This document shows, one piece after another, positions 19,576 to 27,732 of a stretch of 64,000 nucleotides of DNA. The notes beneath the pieces are model-generated. The model worked only from the letters and a program-made list of their open reading frames with translations, was not told where the DNA came from and did no database searches. The stretch spans positions 3,844,001-3,908,000 of the forward strand of contig JADJQZ010000001.1 in NCBI GenBank assembly GCA_016712465.1, in the 5' to 3' direction. This DNA is from Candidatus Obscuribacter sp. (GTDB taxonomy: Bacteria; Cyanobacteriota; Vampirovibrionia; Obscuribacterales; Obscuribacteraceae). How positions within the stretch are numbered: position 1 is the first letter of the stretch; each line of letters opens with the position of its first letter. The position numbers were made by a program, and so were the translations under genes.

Positions 19576-20607
19576 ATGGATATCGAAACAATCATCGCAG
19601 TGCTGGCAATTCTGCTTGCTCTTGGCTTTGATTTCGTCAACGGCTTTCATGACACGGCAAATGCCGTAGCCACTGTAATTTACACAAAGGCACTGAAACC
19701 GGGCATCGCCATTTTTATGAGCGGCGTGCTCAATTTTCTAGGTGCCTTACTTGTGGGTACGGCCGTGGCGCAGGTTATTACTAAAATCATCCCGGAAGGC
19801 ACGGTGACACTGCCCATGGTTGTAGCAGTCTTACTGGCTGCCGTAATCTGGAACTTGATCACCTGGTGGAAGGGTATTCCGGTTAGTTCGTCGCACTGCC
19901 TGATTGGAAGCCTCTTCGGAGCTGGTGTGACAGCGGCCGGCGTTGGCGGCGTGGAATGGACCGAACTCAAGAAGGTGCTTCTGGCTCTGCTCATTTCACC
20001 ACTGGTGGGCTTCACTGCCGGTGCATTAATGACCTGGGCGGCTCTGAAGTTTTCCAAAGAGAAGGAAAAGGATTTATCCAAGACAACGGCGCAGAACCCG
20101 ATCATGCGGCTGCTGCACATCTTCTCCAGCGCTTCCGTCAGTTTCAGCCATGGCAGCAATGACGGTCAAAAAACCATGGGTATAATCGCCCTCATCCTGG
20201 CTACCCACTTCGGCCAATATGGCTACACGGCAAAAGTAGTACCTTTCTGGGTAATGCTCTCGGCGGCATCGGCCATAGCACTGGGAACAGTTATCGGCGG
20301 CTGGCGAGTCATTCGTACCGTAGGCACCAAAATCAGCCGGGAAAAACTCAGTCACTCCCAGGGCTTCGGTGCCTCCATGAGCACTGCCATCATCATCTTA
20401 ATTGCCTCCCACTGGGGCGCTCCTATAAGCACCACCCACACGTTAAGCTCGGCAGTTGCCGGAGGAACAATTCCGGTCCACGGTAAGGAAAATCTCAATC
20501 CGAAAACTATGAAACTGATCCTGCTGGCCTGGGTGCTAACATTACCAGTAGCAGCTACTCTTGCTTCGGTTTCCTATCTCATACTCAAGTTTATCTGGCA
20601 TGCTTAG
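19576..20607 (+). CDS. pit: PiT-family inorganic phosphate transporter
   Basis: 343 residues, mostly membrane helices, with the inverted-repeat architecture of PiT proteins. The N-terminal signature is GFDFVNGFHDTANAVATVIYT. A matching motif follows in each half: PVSSSHCLIGSLFGAG at about 100 and APISTTHTLSSAVAGG at about 280. PiT proteins move metal-phosphate with protons or sodium across the inner membrane with low affinity. The gene is followed after 8 bp by a Usp gene, probably in one operon. The usual PhoU-like partner (DUF47) is absent. No good Shine-Dalgarno precedes the ATG. Confidence 0.93.
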   Translation: MDIETIIAVLAILLALGFDFVNGFHDTANAVATVIYTKALKPGIAIFMSGVLNFLGALLVGTAVAQVITKIIPEGTVTLPMVVAVLLAAVIWNLITWWKGIPVSSSHCLIGSLFGAGVTAAGVGGVEWTELKKVLLALLISPLVGFTAGALMTWAALKFSKEKEKDLSKTTAQNPIMRLLHIFSSASVSFSHGSNDGQKTMGIIALILATHFGQYGYTAKVVPFWVMLSAASAIALGTVIGGWRVIRTVGTKISREKLSHSQGFGASMSTAIIILIASHWGAPISTTHTLSSAVAGGTIPVHGKENLNPKTMKLILLAWVLTLPVAATLASVSYLILKFIWHA

Positions 20608-20615
20608 GCAAATAT

Positions 20616-21089
20616 ATGAAGTACGCAGTCGCATTTAGCTCTCCCAAAAGAAGCGCCAAAACCATAGAAGTAGCGGTGCAGCAGGCAAAAGCCGTCAACG
20701 CTGAGCTCGTTTTGTTGCGCTTGATTCCAGACCCGCATAAGGTGGGCATCGTAGCGCAACTCATTTCCAGTGAAAGACCGGTTGATAAAGCGCGCATGCA
20801 AATAGATCAAATTGTCAGCGAACTGTCCGCTCAAGGCGTGAAGGTCTCGGGCATTGTTAAGGTGGGCGAGGTGGCCCAGGGCATCATCGACACCGCCGTG
20901 GAAATTGGAGCCGACATGCTTTACGTAGGCACCACAAGCGTAGGCGGTCGGCACTTCTTTCTTATGAAGAAAGATCCGATTGTGCACTACCTGGTTGAGC
21001 ACTGCCCGATTTCGCTTTGTCTGATCCGCCATGATGCGGCAGCCGATGCAGCCATTGAGCAAAGCGAAGAGCAAGAACTCTCAGAGTAA
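20616..21089 (+). CDS. universal stress protein (UspA family)
   Basis: 157 residues with the Usp alpha/beta fold: MKYAVAFSSPKRSAKTIEVA at the start, a central VSGIVKVGEVAQGIIDTAVE strand-helix and DMLYVGTTSVGGRHFFLMKK. The ATP-binding pattern G-2x-G-9x-G(S/T) is only partly matched in GTTSVGGRHFFLMKKDP, so nucleotide binding is uncertain. It starts 8 bp after the phosphate transporter stop and is probably co-transcribed, which suggests a link to phosphate or energy stress. It is convergent with the helicase, 6 bp away. Confidence 0.88.
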   Translation: MKYAVAFSSPKRSAKTIEVAVQQAKAVNAELVLLRLIPDPHKVGIVAQLISSERPVDKARMQIDQIVSELSAQGVKVSGIVKVGEVAQGIIDTAVEIGADMLYVGTTSVGGRHFFLMKKDPIVHYLVEHCPISLCLIRHDAAADAAIEQSEEQELSE

Positions 21090-21095
21090 TTCGAT

Positions 21096-23123
21096 TCAGG
21101 CGTTGTAGTCCATGCCCAGGTCGAGAAAGTCTTGCATTACGCCGGAAGCAGGCGTGGGCAAGGCGCGAATAATGCGCATGGGCGGCAGGCATTCCAAAAT
21201 CTTGCGTCCATAGTACTTTTTGGTCAAACGATTATCCAGTATGGCCACAATGCCGCGATCTCGTTTGGTGCGGATGAGTCGCCCCACACCTTGCTTCAAA
21301 CGCATGGTGGCATAGGGCAGGGCCAGATCGTTGAACCAGGACCGCTCCGGGTCTTCCTGCATCTGCTGACAGCGGGCTTCGTACACAGGATCATCGGGAA
21401 CCTGGAAAGGAATTCTATCGATAATGACACAGCTCAACTGATTGCCGTCTATGGAAACGCCTTCCCAGAAACTGGCAGTACCGAATAAGACCGCATGGGG
21501 TGTAGACTTAAACCATTCTATTAACCTTTGCCTGGGCATCTCTCCCTGACGCCTGCACTCATAAGGCAAGCGCTGCGATAACTCTTCATAGGCAATGGAA
21601 AGAGCATACTTGCTCGTGAACAAGACAAAGGCGCGCCCCTCCGATAGCTCAATCAGCCTTTCGATTTCTTCCATGGCATAGGGCAAGAAGTCGGGATGGT
21701 TGGGCTCAGGAAAATCACGGGGCAAGTAAAGCAGGGCTTGATTTTCAAAGTCGAAGGGGCTGGCTACCTGGCGCTGTACAACATAGCGATCGGCTCCAAT
21801 GGACTTCTTGAAAAAGTTGAACGGATCATCACCGGCGGTGGCAAGGGTGGCTGACATCCAAACGCTGGAAATCAAGCTGGGCTTAGCCATGACAAAATCG
21901 GCAATATAAGAGGAGGGATCAAGTGGTGCGGAGACCACTTCCAGTTTTACGTCGGAACGCTCGGTGCGTTCCAACCAGGTGACATAATCCTGGGATGGAT
22001 CACCAAGCAGAGCCAGGCACTTGGTATAGGAAGAGACAGTGCTGATGATACTCTTAGCCTTAAGCTGCGCCTTTTCCCGGGCCATTTCCACATCCAGAAT
22101 GTGCGAGAAATCGCATTCTTCCAGCCAATGCCTCAGTTCCTCCAGCGCCGTATGAAAGTCTTCGGTGCCCTCCACCGGCTCGTGCAAGCGCATGCGCGGC
22201 TGCTTTGCCTGCATATTGAGATGGAAGAAAAACTGACCGGCAGCGAGTTCAATTTCATTTAGTAGATGAGCCGGAGCATTCACCTTTTTAGCAGCCCGCG
22301 CCAACATTCGCTTCACACCGCGATTGCTGATGGAAAGACTGAAGGCATCGGTAGCGACATCAGGCAAATGATGGGCCTCGTCTACGATCAAATATTGGTA
22401 AGGAGGCAGAATACTTCCTTTGGAGGCGGCATCAGCCAGAAGCAGAGCATGATTCACCACAATCAAATCGGCCTTCTCGGCCTGCCGTTTGGCATCAAAA
22501 TAGAAACAGCTACCGAAATTGGGGCAACGATTGCGCATACAGTCATCGGAATCGGAGTTAATCTCCATCCAGACATCAAGCGGCGGTACAAAATCAAGCT
22601 CGGAAATATCACCGATCATAGTGCCATTGACCCAGTCGACAAATTCCTCATCAACGGCCTGTTCCAAAATATAGTCGTGGAAACGGCGCATCCCGAGATA
22701 ATTACCACGACCTTTGAGCAAGACGGCACTGAACTCGAAGGGCAAGATCTCCTGCAGGGCCGGTATATCCTTGTTCATATACTGTTCCTGCAGGGCTATG
22801 GTGGCAGTGGAAACCACAACTTTCTTTCCACTCAAAAGTGCCGGTATCAGGGCCGCAAAACTTTTACCGACACCGGTGCCGGCCTCGAAGACCCCCGTCT
22901 TGCCTGACTCGAAGGCACGGCTAATTTCCTTAGCCAGCTCCAATTGGCTATGACGCACTTCATAACCACCCAGCTTGACTGAGAGCATGTTGAATACGTC
23001 TTCAACGCTGTAATCACGGTTGTGAGCCGGACCTTCACCCACTAGAGGCGATAGCAAACCTTCACCGGCGTCATCCAAACAATAGATAGATGACTCAGCC
23101 GGTAAATCTGGCGCGATACTCAC
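21096..23123 (-). CDS. dinG: DinG-like ATP-dependent DNA helicase (XPD/Rad3 family)
   Basis: 675 residues. Walker A EAGTGVGKSFA lies at about 80. The iron-sulfur cluster region has closely spaced cysteines near 195-205 (CMRNRCPNFGSC). The DEAH box is IVDEAHHLPD at about 248. Late motifs include SATLA, FGTASFWEGVSIDG and the arginine-finger motif QGVGRLIRTKRDRG. These define a superfamily 2, 5'-3' Fe-S helicase of the DinG/YoaA type, which unwinds forked DNA, D-loops and R-loops. The start lies 2 bp after the stop of a LysM membrane protein gene, so the two are probably one transcript. No exonuclease domain is present. Confidence 0.92.
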   Translation of the reverse strand: MSIAPDLPAESSIYCLDDAGEGLLSPLVGEGPAHNRDYSVEDVFNMLSVKLGGYEVRHSQLELAKEISRAFESGKTGVFEAGTGVGKSFAALIPALLSGKKVVVSTATIALQEQYMNKDIPALQEILPFEFSAVLLKGRGNYLGMRRFHDYILEQAVDEEFVDWVNGTMIGDISELDFVPPLDVWMEINSDSDDCMRNRCPNFGSCFYFDAKRQAEKADLIVVNHALLLADAASKGSILPPYQYLIVDEAHHLPDVATDAFSLSISNRGVKRMLARAAKKVNAPAHLLNEIELAAGQFFFHLNMQAKQPRMRLHEPVEGTEDFHTALEELRHWLEECDFSHILDVEMAREKAQLKAKSIISTVSSYTKCLALLGDPSQDYVTWLERTERSDVKLEVVSAPLDPSSYIADFVMAKPSLISSVWMSATLATAGDDPFNFFKKSIGADRYVVQRQVASPFDFENQALLYLPRDFPEPNHPDFLPYAMEEIERLIELSEGRAFVLFTSKYALSIAYEELSQRLPYECRRQGEMPRQRLIEWFKSTPHAVLFGTASFWEGVSIDGNQLSCVIIDRIPFQVPDDPVYEARCQQMQEDPERSWFNDLALPYATMRLKQGVGRLIRTKRDRGIVAILDNRLTKKYYGRKILECLPPMRIIRALPTPASGVMQDFLDLGMDYNA

Positions 23124-23125
23124 AT

Positions 23126-23848
23126 TTATTGTACGGGGCTGGTCTGCCCGGCAGCCGTCTGAGCAGCTTGAGGCAGATAATCAGGCAAATTCAGCTTTTG
23201 ACCGAGGTTAAGGAAGTTGGCATTACGCATGCCGTTAGCCTTGCAGATAGCATCGAGCAAACGAGGCGTGGCTTTGCCGTATTCTCTCAAGGCAATAGCC
23301 GCCATGGTATCGCCGTTTTGCACTTCTACAGTAGGATGCGCCGGCTTGAGAACAGCACTGGGATCAACACCTTGCGGTACCGAAGATGGTGCGGGCTGGG
23401 CCGTGGCAGCGGTGGTGGCAAGGGCGGTGACGGCTGCCTTGTTAGCACTATGACTGCCGGAGGCAATCAAACCTGAGATCGCGGAATAACCCCAAATGCA
23501 AACCATGGAAACAACGGCGCCAGCCAGAAAACCCACCATCATGTGGAAGCTAGGGGTACGCTTCGGTGCATGGGACTGAAAGAAGTCTTGATGGACACCG
23601 GGCCAGAGAGCCTCGAGCTCATCGGCTGGTGGTGTCTGCACGTCTGAAAAAATATTGGCAAAGCCGCCCGTATCTTTCTGAGACTGACGCTCGCTAACAG
23701 CGGACAGGCGCTTCGCCTCACGCTCGGCCAGGGAGCGGGTAGATATCGAACCGAATGCATCGCGAGCGGGTGAGTCGGTATCTCTGATATATTCAGGCAG
23801 CCCGTCTACATCCAGTTTCTCTTGGTCGTACTTGATCACTGTGCTCAT
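23126..23848 (-). CDS. single-pass membrane protein with C-terminal LysM
   Basis: 240 residues from the ATG at 23848; a GTG 15 bases upstream is an alternative and neither has a clear ribosome-binding site. The N-terminal ~115 residues are polar, followed by one membrane segment (MMVGFLAGAVVSMVCIWGYS). A Thr/Ala linker leads to a LysM at about 175-225 (VEVQNGDTMAAIALREYG ... NLGQKLNLP). The likely topology is a cytoplasmic N-terminus and a periplasmic LysM binding peptidoglycan. It is directly upstream of the helicase gene. Confidence 0.85.
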   Translation of the reverse strand: MSTVIKYDQEKLDVDGLPEYIRDTDSPARDAFGSISTRSLAEREAKRLSAVSERQSQKDTGGFANIFSDVQTPPADELEALWPGVHQDFFQSHAPKRTPSFHMMVGFLAGAVVSMVCIWGYSAISGLIASGSHSANKAAVTALATTAATAQPAPSSVPQGVDPSAVLKPAHPTVEVQNGDTMAAIALREYGKATPRLLDAICKANGMRNANFLNLGQKLNLPDYLPQAAQTAAGQTSPVQ

Positions 23849-24308
23849 CTCTTGCAACGCCACTGGGGTAACACTCTCAGCATATTATCCCCATTGTCAC
23901 TAGAAAGTCAAACTTCTTCATGCCAACCCAAAACCCTTACTGAGCAATCATTTCAGGATTCCGCACCAGTTTCATGAGACGGTCAATCAAGGCGAGAGCC
24001 AGCATTCTAGCGGATCATATTAATTAATTGACAACCTCGCCCAAGTTTACAATGCTCCCTTAAGCAGCCAATCAGCCACTTTCTGCAAGCAGCAAGAGCA
24101 GGCACCGGCGCAGCTTACGGGCAATTTTCCCGACCGCCGGTCAAAGAAAAGCACCATCCTCTGCATAGACCATCGACAACAGACAAGAGTGGTTACGCAT
24201 ATACCCATTTTGCGGGAATTGTGAGAGGGGGCTAATTGTAAAGGGAGCAGACCTCTTGACAACTACCTTTTTCTCACATTAAAGTCGCAAGAGGTTTTCA
24301 ACAGGTAC
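23849..24308. other. 460-bp intergenic region
   Basis: It separates the M16 peptidase stop from the LysM gene and should hold the promoter of the LysM-helicase operon. A 71-codon minus ORF (24047-24262) has nine cysteines in its last 56 codons but no ribosome-binding site; I do not call it. No RNA gene or terminator is evident. Confidence 0.4.
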
Positions 24309-27300
24309 TTACTTAACCTCGGCGGATTTCTCAGGCTTATCGCCGGAGCGCTCCGCTGAAGGCTCATCATGCCTGATGCCGTGCACCTGCCCAACCACTT
24401 GCTTGGTGCCGGCAATGACGAGGGAGGCTCGATCCGGTTTGAAGCGCTCTCGCACAAATTTGTTGAGGCTTTCGGTGGAAGAACCTTTGATACCGGCATA
24501 CAGCTCAGGCAAGGGATCGGACTGACCGCATAGCACAACCGATTCAAGAATACTTCGGGCGGCCAAATGACTGTTGGCCATCCAGCGCACCGGAAGAGCA
24601 CCATTCATATATAGGCGGACTTCTGCGTATTCACTCTCGCTCAAGCCCTGTCTGGAAAACTTCTTCAACTCGCTCTGAATAGACTTCACCATCCCCGGCA
24701 TCATATTGTTCACCACAGGTATATCGAGGGTCCAGAGAGTGGTGCCCGGCATACTTTCAACATCTGAAGCCAGGTCCTCCAGAGATAGACTACTCATCAA
24801 ACCGGTTTCACCGGACAACTTCTGGGCAAAGCGGGAAAAAATAGGGTGGCTGGTGAGAGCACAGTCACTGAGCAAGAGCAGGGGATAATCGGCAGCACCA
24901 AGACCGGTATCAACAAGCTTGCCGAGAGTAACCATGGCATCCTGCTTCTTCTCTACAATAATAGAGTTCTTGAGCAACCGCCTTGGGCTGTGCTGAACCG
25001 CCACTTTCTTAGCCGTGCTCTTGCCGCTCCACATAGAAAAGGCGCTCTGGGTTAATGAAACGGCCTGATCTAAACCGATGTCACCAACAAACACTATGGT
25101 GGCAGCATCCGGTCGCACGGCCTGTTTGTGAAACTCTCTGGCGTCCGCAAGCTTCAGGCTGGAAATAAAGCGGGACTTGTCCATGGGTTCGAGCGGATAA
25201 AAGCTCGTATTTGGTGCTATCAGCCCCTGCAAAAGAGCGCGGTCGACCCGCATGCGGACGGTGTCCTCATGACTTTTCACGCGGTCCACCACATCCTTAC
25301 GTATCGGCTCGAACTCAGAATCCTTGAAGTTAGGTTCGCAAAGAGCACCGGCAATTAGCTGCAAGATGGACGATGTATCACGGGAAAGGCAACAAGACTG
25401 AAAACTGATCCACTGGGGACCGGCGTCGAACTTGACCATCAAAGCAGGAGTCAACCCGAGTTCATCCTGCTGGCTGACGGTCTGCCCCTGGCTTAGCCTG
25501 GCGGAACCTGAATTGAACAAGCGGGCCAGCAAGGTGGACACACCGCGCTTGCCGACCGGTTCATATGCCTCACCGGCATTTACGGCGCCACTCACCTGCA
25601 CCACGGGGCTAACCTTAGATTCAAGTACCACCACGGTCAGACCGTTTTTCAAGGTAGCTTTTTTGACATTGGCGCCGCCCCTGACACTACCAACAGTGGC
25701 AGTCGCACCGCTTTTAGTGTCACTGCCTGCACCGGCCTGGGCCAGTCGCCTGGCATCCGGCAGGGTTTCATCATTTCCTTTATAGGCAACCAAACCGGCC
25801 AGGGAGGTCATGGAACAGGCGAGATTCTGCTTGTCGCCTCCGTAAATAAAAGCAGTATGTTTTCGATCCCGAGTCGACTTCTCACCCCGGCCCGGTTTGA
25901 CCTTCTCTTTTTCCTTAGATTTGGACTCAGTTTTAGCAGCAGAGCCTTTTTTAGAATCAGATTTAGATACGGAAGATTTCTCGCTCTTCTTAGGGTCCGT
26001 CTTCTTCGCCTCCTCCTTCTTCTTTGATTGATCCTCTGCTTTAGAGTCCTTCTCTTCTTTCTTGACCGGCGGTTTAGCGGACTTGGGCGCCGAACCGGCT
26101 AAAATTCCAACAACGCGGTTCTCGCTGCCGAAGTAACGTTTAGCTACTCTCTGCACGTCCTGGCAGGAAACGGAGCGCAAACGCGTCAACCAGGAATAGG
26201 CAGACTGCCAGCCGTCCAGACTTTCGAAAAAACCCAGGTGAAACGCGGTGCGGTAAGGACCGTCCCGTTCAGCCAGAAGCTGCAGTTCGGCGTGATTTTT
26301 TGCCCGCTGTAGTTCAGCATCGGTAACAAGCCCACCCTTAAGCTGTTCCATGGCCCCGTCGAAGCTCTCAAGCGCACGCGTCGCGCCGACACCCGCCGCA
26401 CAAGTCATATTGACCGTAAACAAACTGGGGTCATGCTTCACTTCAAAAGCAGATTTCACGGCCGAACAAGTATGGGGCTCCACCAGCCGACTCTTGAGAC
26501 GACCGCCCACGCCGGAGAGCAAGATCTTCTCCAGTACAGCCAGTGCCGCAGTGTCCGCATCATTAAAACCAGGTACATGGTAAGCAAGGGATACAACATC
26601 ACTGGCCCCACCATACTTCATATAAATTCGCTTTTCAGCCCTCTGTGGCGGCTCCACCACCCTCACAGCAGGCGGCAACTGCCCCTTGGGCAAGGGCTCA
26701 AAATACTTGCGCACCAACTCCACAGCCTTGCGCGACTGAAAATCACCCACCAAAACGAGGGTGGCATTACCTGGCTGATAGTATTCCCGATAGTGCCTCT
26801 TCACATCATCGAGAGTAAGCTTGGGCACATCCGTATTCCAACCGATGGTGGGATTTTTATAGGGATGCCTGGTGAAAGCGGCCGATTTCACCTCTTTCAC
26901 CAGCAGATTCGCCTGGTCCTTTGCTTCCAGTTCCAGCTCTTTTTCAATCCGCTTGATCTCAGCATTCAAATCTTCTTCAGTAAACGTGGCCGACTGCATG
27001 CGAATCGACTCCAGGCGCAAAGCCAATTCAAGCTTGGAGGGCGCCATAGTCTCAAAAAAAACAGTAAAGTCATCACTGGTAAAACCGTTGAACATACCGC
27101 CGTTTCTGGCGATCAATGCACCCAGTTCGCCCTTGCGCAATTTGCCTACCCGTTGAAAGAGCAGATGCTCCATAAGATGAGAAAGCCCTGTCTCACCCAG
27201 ATTTTCGTTGCGGGAACCGACTCGATAGAAAACCATTGAGGAAAAGACTGGAAAGGAGTGATCCTCCATCAGTAAAACTTTGAGCCCGTTCGCCAGGGTA

Positions 27301-27461
27301 AACTCCTGGACTTGACCGGGCTTACCTTCGGCGGCAACAGAGGCGGCAGTCGGCTCCTCAATGGATGCCGCCAGCCCTGCCGGCAGAGCCCCGATATTGA
27401 AAAGGGCCAGCATCAAACTAATAGCGACTCGTCTCATACCGAACGGCGCTCTAAGCTTCAT
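24309..27461 (-). CDS. secreted M16-family metallopeptidase, two-domain
   Basis: The ATG at 27461 gives 1,050 residues with a signal peptide (MRRVAISLMLALFNIGALPAGLAAS) after a short basic leader; a TTG at 27494 would add 11 residues. The N-terminal M16 domain has the inverted zinc motif HLMEH at about 92. A Lys/Glu/Ser-rich linker of about 80 residues (457-537) leads to a second M16-like half (GLTVVVLESKVSPVVQVSG), which lacks HxxEH (STLLARLF at that place), as is usual in the family. It is a zinc peptidase expected in the periplasm or outside the cell, degrading peptides within a closed chamber. It is divergent from feoB. Confidence 0.9.
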   Translation of the reverse strand: MKLRAPFGMRRVAISLMLALFNIGALPAGLAASIEEPTAASVAAEGKPGQVQEFTLANGLKVLLMEDHSFPVFSSMVFYRVGSRNENLGETGLSHLMEHLLFQRVGKLRKGELGALIARNGGMFNGFTSDDFTVFFETMAPSKLELALRLESIRMQSATFTEEDLNAEIKRIEKELELEAKDQANLLVKEVKSAAFTRHPYKNPTIGWNTDVPKLTLDDVKRHYREYYQPGNATLVLVGDFQSRKAVELVRKYFEPLPKGQLPPAVRVVEPPQRAEKRIYMKYGGASDVVSLAYHVPGFNDADTAALAVLEKILLSGVGGRLKSRLVEPHTCSAVKSAFEVKHDPSLFTVNMTCAAGVGATRALESFDGAMEQLKGGLVTDAELQRAKNHAELQLLAERDGPYRTAFHLGFFESLDGWQSAYSWLTRLRSVSCQDVQRVAKRYFGSENRVVGILAGSAPKSAKPPVKKEEKDSKAEDQSKKKEEAKKTDPKKSEKSSVSKSDSKKGSAAKTESKSKEKEKVKPGRGEKSTRDRKHTAFIYGGDKQNLACSMTSLAGLVAYKGNDETLPDARRLAQAGAGSDTKSGATATVGSVRGGANVKKATLKNGLTVVVLESKVSPVVQVSGAVNAGEAYEPVGKRGVSTLLARLFNSGSARLSQGQTVSQQDELGLTPALMVKFDAGPQWISFQSCCLSRDTSSILQLIAGALCEPNFKDSEFEPIRKDVVDRVKSHEDTVRMRVDRALLQGLIAPNTSFYPLEPMDKSRFISSLKLADAREFHKQAVRPDAATIVFVGDIGLDQAVSLTQSAFSMWSGKSTAKKVAVQHSPRRLLKNSIIVEKKQDAMVTLGKLVDTGLGAADYPLLLLSDCALTSHPIFSRFAQKLSGETGLMSSLSLEDLASDVESMPGTTLWTLDIPVVNNMMPGMVKSIQSELKKFSRQGLSESEYAEVRLYMNGALPVRWMANSHLAARSILESVVLCGQSDPLPELYAGIKGSSTESLNKFVRERFKPDRASLVIAGTKQVVGQVHGIRHDEPSAERSGDKPEKSAEVK

Positions 27462-27732
27462 CCGGCAGGCTTCAAAAATTTGCTGGCTATTCAAGGTTGG
27501 CTCTATCTCGATTGGTTTTTCTAATTTGCGTTTCAGGATCGCTCGGGTGGCTGCAGCATTGATTCAACAAACCAACTCGAACGCGGAACACCCGCTATCC
27601 CGGCCAAGGTGAAAGGTACCACAGCCTGAGGACTTCCGTTAAGTCTCATGAGGTTATGAGAGCAAGAACATATCGAAGAAATGCATCTGTTGATAAAATT
27701 TCTCAATAACCTGGAGCACAAGGCGTCAATTC

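Noticed and set aside
24047..24262. Cys-rich 71-codon minus ORF upstream of the LysM-helicase operon
   Set aside because: The many Cys are suggestive, but there is no ribosome-binding site, no known pattern and no support from gene order.
26433..27239. 268-codon plus-strand ORF
   Set aside because: It is antisense to the clear M16 catalytic domain, including HLMEH.
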